Of a stretch of DNA of 64,000 nucleotides, positions 60,119 through 64,000 are shown piece by piece. The notes under the pieces were generated by a model, which worked only from the letters and a program-made list of their open reading frames with translations, ran no database searches and had not been told where the DNA came from. Made by a program: the position numbers and the translations under genes. Origin of the DNA: RGIG3009 sp045630285 (lineage in GTDB: Bacteria > Bacillota > Clostridia > Oscillospirales > Acutalibacteraceae); NCBI GenBank assembly GCA_045630285.1, contig JAZQSX010000019.1, positions 39,354 through 103,353 of the forward strand, written 5' to 3'. How positions within the stretch are numbered: the first letter of the stretch is position 1; each line of letters opens with the position of its first letter.

Positions 60119-61664
60119 TCGACTCACCTCCGTTGGCATCACTCTTGGTCATCAACAGGCCGATTTCTTCTTTGGTGGTTGTGCGGGCGTCGACCAGGCC
60201 GGTGATCTTACCGGAGCCGATGACCAAAATGCGGTCGCACAGATCAAGCAGCACGTCCAGATCCTCGCCGACGAAGATGACGGCGACGCCGTTTTCTTTT
60301 TGTTGATTTAGCAAGTTATAAATGGTATACGAGGAGTTGATATCCAAGCCACGCACGGGGTAGGCTGCCATCAGCACGGTGGGGGAGGCAGCGATCTCAC
60401 GGCCGACCAGCACCTTTTGGACGTTACCGCCCGACAGGCGGCGAACGGGCGTATGGGCACTGGGAGTGACGACCTGGAGATCGTCGATGATCTTATCCGC
60501 CAGGTCCCGAGGGGCTTTGCGCTGCAGGAACGCCGAGTGGCCCTTGCGGTAGCTGCGGAGCATCATATTGTCGATGATGTCCATATTGCCGACCAAGCCC
60601 ATACCGAGGCGGTCCTCCGGAACGAAGGAGAGACGTACGCCAAGCTCACGGATCTGCAACGGCGTTTTGTTGCGGAGGTCTTCGACCTCGCCGGTTTTGG
60701 GATTGTGATAGTAAATGTCGCCCTCGGTCAGATGCTGAAGACCGGCAATGGCTTCCAGCAGTTCACGCTGACCTGAACCGGCGATGCCGGCGATACCCAG
60801 GATCTCGCCCGAACGAGCGGTGAAGGAAACGTCGTCCAGCACGCACACGCCTTGACGGTTGACACAGGTGATGTCCTTGACGACCAGGCGGTCGACGGGA
60901 TCCTTCGGCTCGCTGCGATCGATGTTCAGATCGATCTTTTTACCGACCATCATCTCGGTCAGCTCGGCTTCGGTTGTTTCTGCCGTGTTGACGGTGCCAA
61001 TGTATTCACCCTTGCGCAGCACCGACACTCGGTCAGACAGCGACAGCACCTCGTGCAGCTTGTGGGTGATGATGATGATCGCCTTGCCGTCGTCACGCAT
61101 GCGACGGAGAATGGTGAACAGCTTTTGCGTTTCCTGCGGGGTCAGCACGGCGGTGGGCTCGTCCAGAATCAGGATGTCCGCACCACGGTACAGCACCTTG
61201 ATGATCTCCACCGTTTGCTTTTCCGATACCGACATGGTGTAGATCTTTTGGGTGGGGTCGATGTCGAAACCGTAGCGGTCGCAGATCTCCTTGACACGCT
61301 TGTGCGCTTTTTTGAGATTGTATCGGCCACTCTCTTTCAGGCCCAATATGATGTTCTCGGTCGCTGAGAACACATCGACCAGCTTAAAATGCTGGTGAAT
61401 CATACCGATTTTGTAGTCAAATGCATCCTTGGGAGATGAAATGACTGCCGGCTCGCCGTCAATGAAGATCTCACCCTCGTCAGGGAAGTAAATACCCGAG
61501 ATCATATTCATCAACGTGGTCTTGCCGCTGCCGTTTTCGCCCAGAATCGACAAAATCTCACCACGGTAGGCGGTCAGATCGACGTTCTTGTTGGCGACGA
61601 CCTTGCCAAAGGTCTTGGTGATGCCGCGCAGCTCGATAGCCGGGACGGTTGCGTGTTCACTCAT
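60111..61664 (-). CDS. Nucleoside ABC transporter ATP-binding protein, two ABC domains (NupO/YufO-like)
   Basis: 517 residues with two fused ABC domains, as in sugar and nucleoside importers. Domain 1 (about 10-245): Walker A GENGSGKTT, a divergent signature MSVSEKQTVEI, Walker B LILDEPTAVLTPQ. Domain 2 (about 260-505): GIAGSGQRELLEAI and signature LSGGNVQKVLVGREI, with Walker B changed to VLMAAYPVRGLD, so the second site is probably degenerate, which is usual in this family. ATG 61664 has GGGAGG 7 bases before it. Confidence 0.93.
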   Translation of the reverse strand: MSEHATVPAIELRGITKTFGKVVANKNVDLTAYRGEILSILGENGSGKTTLMNMISGIYFPDEGEIFIDGEPAVISSPKDAFDYKIGMIHQHFKLVDVFSATENIILGLKESGRYNLKKAHKRVKEICDRYGFDIDPTQKIYTMSVSEKQTVEIIKVLYRGADILILDEPTAVLTPQETQKLFTILRRMRDDGKAIIIITHKLHEVLSLSDRVSVLRKGEYIGTVNTAETTEAELTEMMVGKKIDLNIDRSEPKDPVDRLVVKDITCVNRQGVCVLDDVSFTARSGEILGIAGIAGSGQRELLEAIAGLQHLTEGDIYYHNPKTGEVEDLRNKTPLQIRELGVRLSFVPEDRLGMGLVGNMDIIDNMMLRSYRKGHSAFLQRKAPRDLADKIIDDLQVVTPSAHTPVRRLSGGNVQKVLVGREIAASPTVLMAAYPVRGLDINSSYTIYNLLNQQKENGVAVIFVGEDLDVLLDLCDRILVIGSGKITGLVDARTTTKEEIGLLMTKSDANGGESNE

Positions 61665-61742
61665 AGAAATCCTCCCCTGTGTCTTATTCTGAAACAAACC
61701 CCCACACGCTTGTTTCAAAATAAGCGACATATAATCACTGCG

Positions 61743-61770
61743 GGCGAGGCAGGGATCGTCCTGCCTCGCC
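61743..61770 (-). other. Intercistronic stem-loop after bmp gene
   Basis: An 11-bp perfect stem GGCGAGGCAGG / CCTGCCTCGCC (61743-61753 / 61760-61770) without a T-run. Such stems commonly stabilise the mRNA of the binding-protein gene relative to the downstream ABC genes. Confidence 0.6.
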
Positions 61771-61800
61771 TGCAGTAAATGGCATTATGCTGAGTAACGA

Positions 61801-63066
61801 TTATTTCGTGGTGACACCGTCAATGTCGATGTCGAAGTACGGTGCGGAACGCTTCTTGGACTCCTGGAAAGCGCCGTTTTCGATAACTTCCGTATCACCC
61901 TGCCAGGTTTCGTCGGTGTTGACGTCGGCCAGGTAGGTCGTCATTTCCTTGTTGTCCTTCTTCCAAGTGGAGGTAGCAAACACCTGCAGCTCGCCGGATT
62001 CCAGCTTCGCCTTGGCATCGGCAACGGCCTGCTTGGCTTCTTCCGAAACGGATTTGCCGAACTCGGACAGCTCGACGGAGCCGTTCTTCAGACCGCCGCA
62101 CCAGTCAACAGCGATGTTCTCGCCGTTGCAGACCTGAGCGATGATGTACTCGAAGTAGGGAGCCCAGTTGATGCGAGAGGAAACCAGGAAGGTTTCGGGG
62201 CAAGCAGCGTTGGTGGAGCCGTTGTAAGCAACGTTGGGAACGCCGGCCGCTTCGCAAGCGTTGGGAGCGCCCATGGAGTCAGCGTGCTGGCTGATGAGAA
62301 CGCAACCGTCGTTGATCAAAGCGTTGGCATACTCCATTTCCTTGGTTTCATCGTACCAGGATTCGGTGTACTTAACGGTAATGGTAGCCGTCGGGCAGAC
62401 CGAGCGAGCGCCCAGATAGAAGGCGGTCATACCGGACTTCACTTCAGCGTAGGGCATAGCGCCGACGTAACCGATCTTTGCCTGGTTAGCGGTGATCTTG
62501 CCGGAAGCGATCATCTCGTTGAGTTCGAAGCCTGCAACGATACCCGCCAGGAAACGGCCCTCATAAATGGAGGCAAACGCATTGTGGAAGTTTGCAACGC
62601 CGGCGGTGTGAGCCTTCGTACCGGTGGCGTGGCAGAACTGAACTTCCGGATATTCGGTAGCGGCCTGGATCATATAATCCTCATGACCAAAGCTGTCGGC
62701 GAAGATCAGGTCGCAGCCGCCTTCAGCCAGTTCCACAGCTGCTTCATAGCAGTCGGAGCTCTCGGGAATACCCTTCTTCATAACAACCTGGCTATCCTTC
62801 AAGCCAAGCGCTTCCTTCACTTCATTCGCAGCCTTGATGAAGTTCAGGTCATAGGTGGAGTTTTCGTCGTGCAAGAAGATAAAGCCAATCTTCAGGTCAT
62901 CCAATTTGTCCTGATCGATCTCGATGTCTTCCGCAGGAGCGTCGGGGGTAACAACTTCGCCGCCGTTGGAATTGTTGTTGTTGCCCGTCTGGGTTTCCGG
63001 TCTGGAGCAAGCTGCAAGGCCAAGCGCCATAACAGCAACCAGAAGCAGTGCCAGGATTTTTTTCAT
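61801..63066 (-). CDS. BMP-family nucleoside-binding lipoprotein
   Basis: Substrate-binding lipoprotein of the BMP/PnrA family that captures purine nucleosides outside the cell for the permeases. 421 residues with lipoprotein signal MKKILALLLVAVMALGLAAC (Cys20), an Asn/Gly-rich linker and the BMP domain (KIGFIFLHDENSTYDLNFIKAANEV, IFADSFGHEDYMIQAATEYPEVQFCHATG, GIVAGFELNEM, INDGCVLISQHADSMGAPNAC). GGAGGG lies 8 bases before ATG 63066. It is 52 bases downstream of xpt, probably the same transcript. Confidence 0.95.
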   Translation of the reverse strand: MKKILALLLVAVMALGLAACSRPETQTGNNNNSNGGEVVTPDAPAEDIEIDQDKLDDLKIGFIFLHDENSTYDLNFIKAANEVKEALGLKDSQVVMKKGIPESSDCYEAAVELAEGGCDLIFADSFGHEDYMIQAATEYPEVQFCHATGTKAHTAGVANFHNAFASIYEGRFLAGIVAGFELNEMIASGKITANQAKIGYVGAMPYAEVKSGMTAFYLGARSVCPTATITVKYTESWYDETKEMEYANALINDGCVLISQHADSMGAPNACEAAGVPNVAYNGSTNAACPETFLVSSRINWAPYFEYIIAQVCNGENIAVDWCGGLKNGSVELSEFGKSVSEEAKQAVADAKAKLESGELQVFATSTWKKDNKEMTTYLADVNTDETWQGDTEVIENGAFQESKKRSAPYFDIDIDGVTTK

Positions 63067-63118
63067 GTGTTTTCCCTCCATTTTTTCTTTATTACAGTTG
63101 CAATGCAACAGTGTAACC

Positions 63119-63694
63119 TTACTCTTGGATGAACGTGATATTGGTGCCGTCCATCGCCGCAATGCGGGCCAGCGATTCCACACGGATGCCCCGGCTGCGA
63201 ATGAGGTCGCCGCCCGGCTGGAATGCCTTTTCAATAACAATACCCGCGCCCACTACCGTTGCGCCGGACTCTTCCACCACTTGGATCAAGCCGTTGAGCG
63301 CTTGTCCGTTGGCGAGAAAGTCGTCGATGATGAGTACACGGTCTTCCGGCTGCAAAAAGCGGCGGGAGACGATGATCTGGCTAGTAGTGCCGTGGGTATA
63401 GGATTCTACGGTGGCGGTGTAAACGTCGCCGTAGATATTCGTCGTTTTGGATTTTTTCGCAAAGACTACCGGGACGCCGAAGTACTGTGCTGTGAGGCAG
63501 GCGATGCCGATGCCGGAGGCTTCGATTGTGAGGATCTTGGTGACGCCCGCATCGTGAAACAGGCGCTCAAACTCCCGACCGAGCTCGCACACGAAGGCTA
63601 CATCGATCTGGTGATTCAGAAAATTATCCACTTTGAGCACGTTGCCGGGCAGGAACTGTCCGTCACGCAGGATGCGATCTTCCAGCAGCTTCAC
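63119..63694 (-). CDS. xpt: Xanthine phosphoribosyltransferase
   Basis: Salvages xanthine to XMP using PRPP. 191 residues beginning MKLLEDRILRDGQFLPGNVLKVDNFLNHQID, with TIEASGIGIA and the PRPP loop VLIIDDFLANGQALNGL. The start codon is GTG 63694 with GGGGTGAT upstream. Placing xpt before a nucleoside importer makes a purine uptake-and-salvage operon. Unlike the Bacillus gene there is no room for a purine riboswitch between promoter and start. Confidence 0.96.
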   Translation of the reverse strand: MKLLEDRILRDGQFLPGNVLKVDNFLNHQIDVAFVCELGREFERLFHDAGVTKILTIEASGIGIACLTAQYFGVPVVFAKKSKTTNIYGDVYTATVESYTHGTTSQIIVSRRFLQPEDRVLIIDDFLANGQALNGLIQVVEESGATVVGAGIVIEKAFQPGGDLIRSRGIRVESLARIAAMDGTNITFIQE

Positions 63695-63724
63695 GAAAAC
63701 ATCACCCCAATATACTATAAAATA

Positions 63725-63753
63725 ATTCTAAACTTTTTGTTGAAAAATGTCAA
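63725..63753 (-). promoter_or_regulatory. Promoter of xpt-bmp operon
   Basis: On the minus strand TTGACA (63748-63753), 17-base spacer, TAGAAT (63725-63730). Confidence 0.82.
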
Positions 63754-63809
63754 CAGGTAACCGACACTTTTGCTTGCATTTCAGGACGAAAAAACGTATA
63801 CTTTTAAAA

Positions 63810-64000
63810 AAATGAGTGTGATCTCTCACCCTCTCAGGGTTCGAATCCCCGTTTAATGAAAAGAACGCCTCACCCTGGCGGGTAATGCGTTCTTTTGGTG
63901 AACCATCGGGGATAAAGCCGCTTTGCGTCTTTCGTGCTCGGCGACCGTTCGTGGAACGGTGCCCGCCGTCGCACTTCGTCGCTGAAAAACAGTCCACCGG
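63810..64000. other. Structured, repeat-like non-coding end region
   Basis: No gene is supported here. It holds a T-loop-like GGGTTCGAATCCC (63837-63849), a 10-bp stem AAAAGAACGC / GCGTTCTTTT (63859-63868 / 63887-63896) with an inner ACCC/GGGT hairpin, and ACCGTTC / GAACGGT (63944-63950 / 63954-63960). An open minus-strand frame runs through it but has no convincing ribosome site. It could be a dispersed repeat or the 3' remnant of a tRNA-like element. Confidence 0.45.

Noticed and set aside
63695..63753. Purine riboswitch before xpt
   Set aside because: The distance from the predicted transcription start to the GTG is too short for the aptamer and its conserved loops are absent.
63775..63858. 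Complete tRNA gene
   Set aside because: Only the T-arm-like sequence is present; no matching acceptor, D or anticodon stems and no CCA.

Overview
The window looks like chromosome of a low-GC-phylum (Firmicutes) anaerobe of class Clostridia, probably an Oscillospiraceae/Ruminococcaceae-type gut bacterium. That placement is inference from the conserved order smc-ftsY-rdgB-yhbY-nadD/yqeK-LCP-rsfS-leuS, Shine-Dalgarno starts throughout, an FtsEX/M23 hydrolase/S41 cluster, Thr-rich linkers on surface proteins, a BMP-type nucleoside ABC system and many carbohydrate-active enzymes. The DNA is moderately GC-rich. I found no rRNA, complete tRNA, CRISPR array, transposase or phage gene.

Layout. 1-10.5 kb: housekeeping operon (SMC cut by the window edge, FtsY, dITPase, YhbY, fused NadD-YqeK, LCP cell-wall ligase, RsfS, LeuRS), closed by a terminator. 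10.6-13.0 kb: a six-hairpin glycosidase-like protein with its own consensus promoter. 13.1-17.1 kb: rpsU, then yqeG, a TIM-barrel protein, an M24 peptidase, a DUF4830-like protein and a pseudouridine synthase. 17.2-18.4 kb: an orphan MsmK/UgpC sugar-ABC ATPase. 18.4-23.3 kb: a LacI regulator divergent from an MFS transporter and a GH39-like enzyme, then a convergent CE15-type glucuronoyl esterase-like gene; this resembles a small xylan/glucuronoxylan locus. 23.5-28.9 kb: a CdaR/PucR-type regulator, then ftsE-ftsX-M23 hydrolase-S41 protein, the last lacking its catalytic serine.

28.9-44.7 kb is the most unusual part. Seven tandem paralogous GH16-like jelly-roll genes without signal peptides lie between one promoter and one terminator (28.93-34.75 kb). 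Two further paralogues, one a lipoprotein (40.7 kb) and one a secreted CARDB fusion with a C-terminal membrane anchor (43.0 kb), follow within 10 kb. Between them is an opposite-strand operon coding for an ASRT-family small protein, an M24 protein that has lost metal ligands, and a 715-residue putative TIM-barrel protein, flanked by two AraC-type regulators. I infer a glycan-handling system with cell-surface and cytoplasmic members; its substrate is unknown.

44.7-50.0 kb: a GH2 beta-galactosidase divergent from its probable AraC regulator, and mtaB. 50.0-54.8 kb: a cytidylate-kinase-like protein, glnA, an FMN riboswitch with ribU, and mgtE behind a structured leader of a class I do not recognise. 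54.8-57.9 kb: a PHP phosphoesterase, a TSCPD protein, a MATE exporter and a 59-residue YtxH-like protein. 58.0-63.8 kb: an xpt-bmp-ABC-permease-permease purine/nucleoside salvage operon on the minus strand. The last 300 bases hold structured, repeat-like non-coding DNA.
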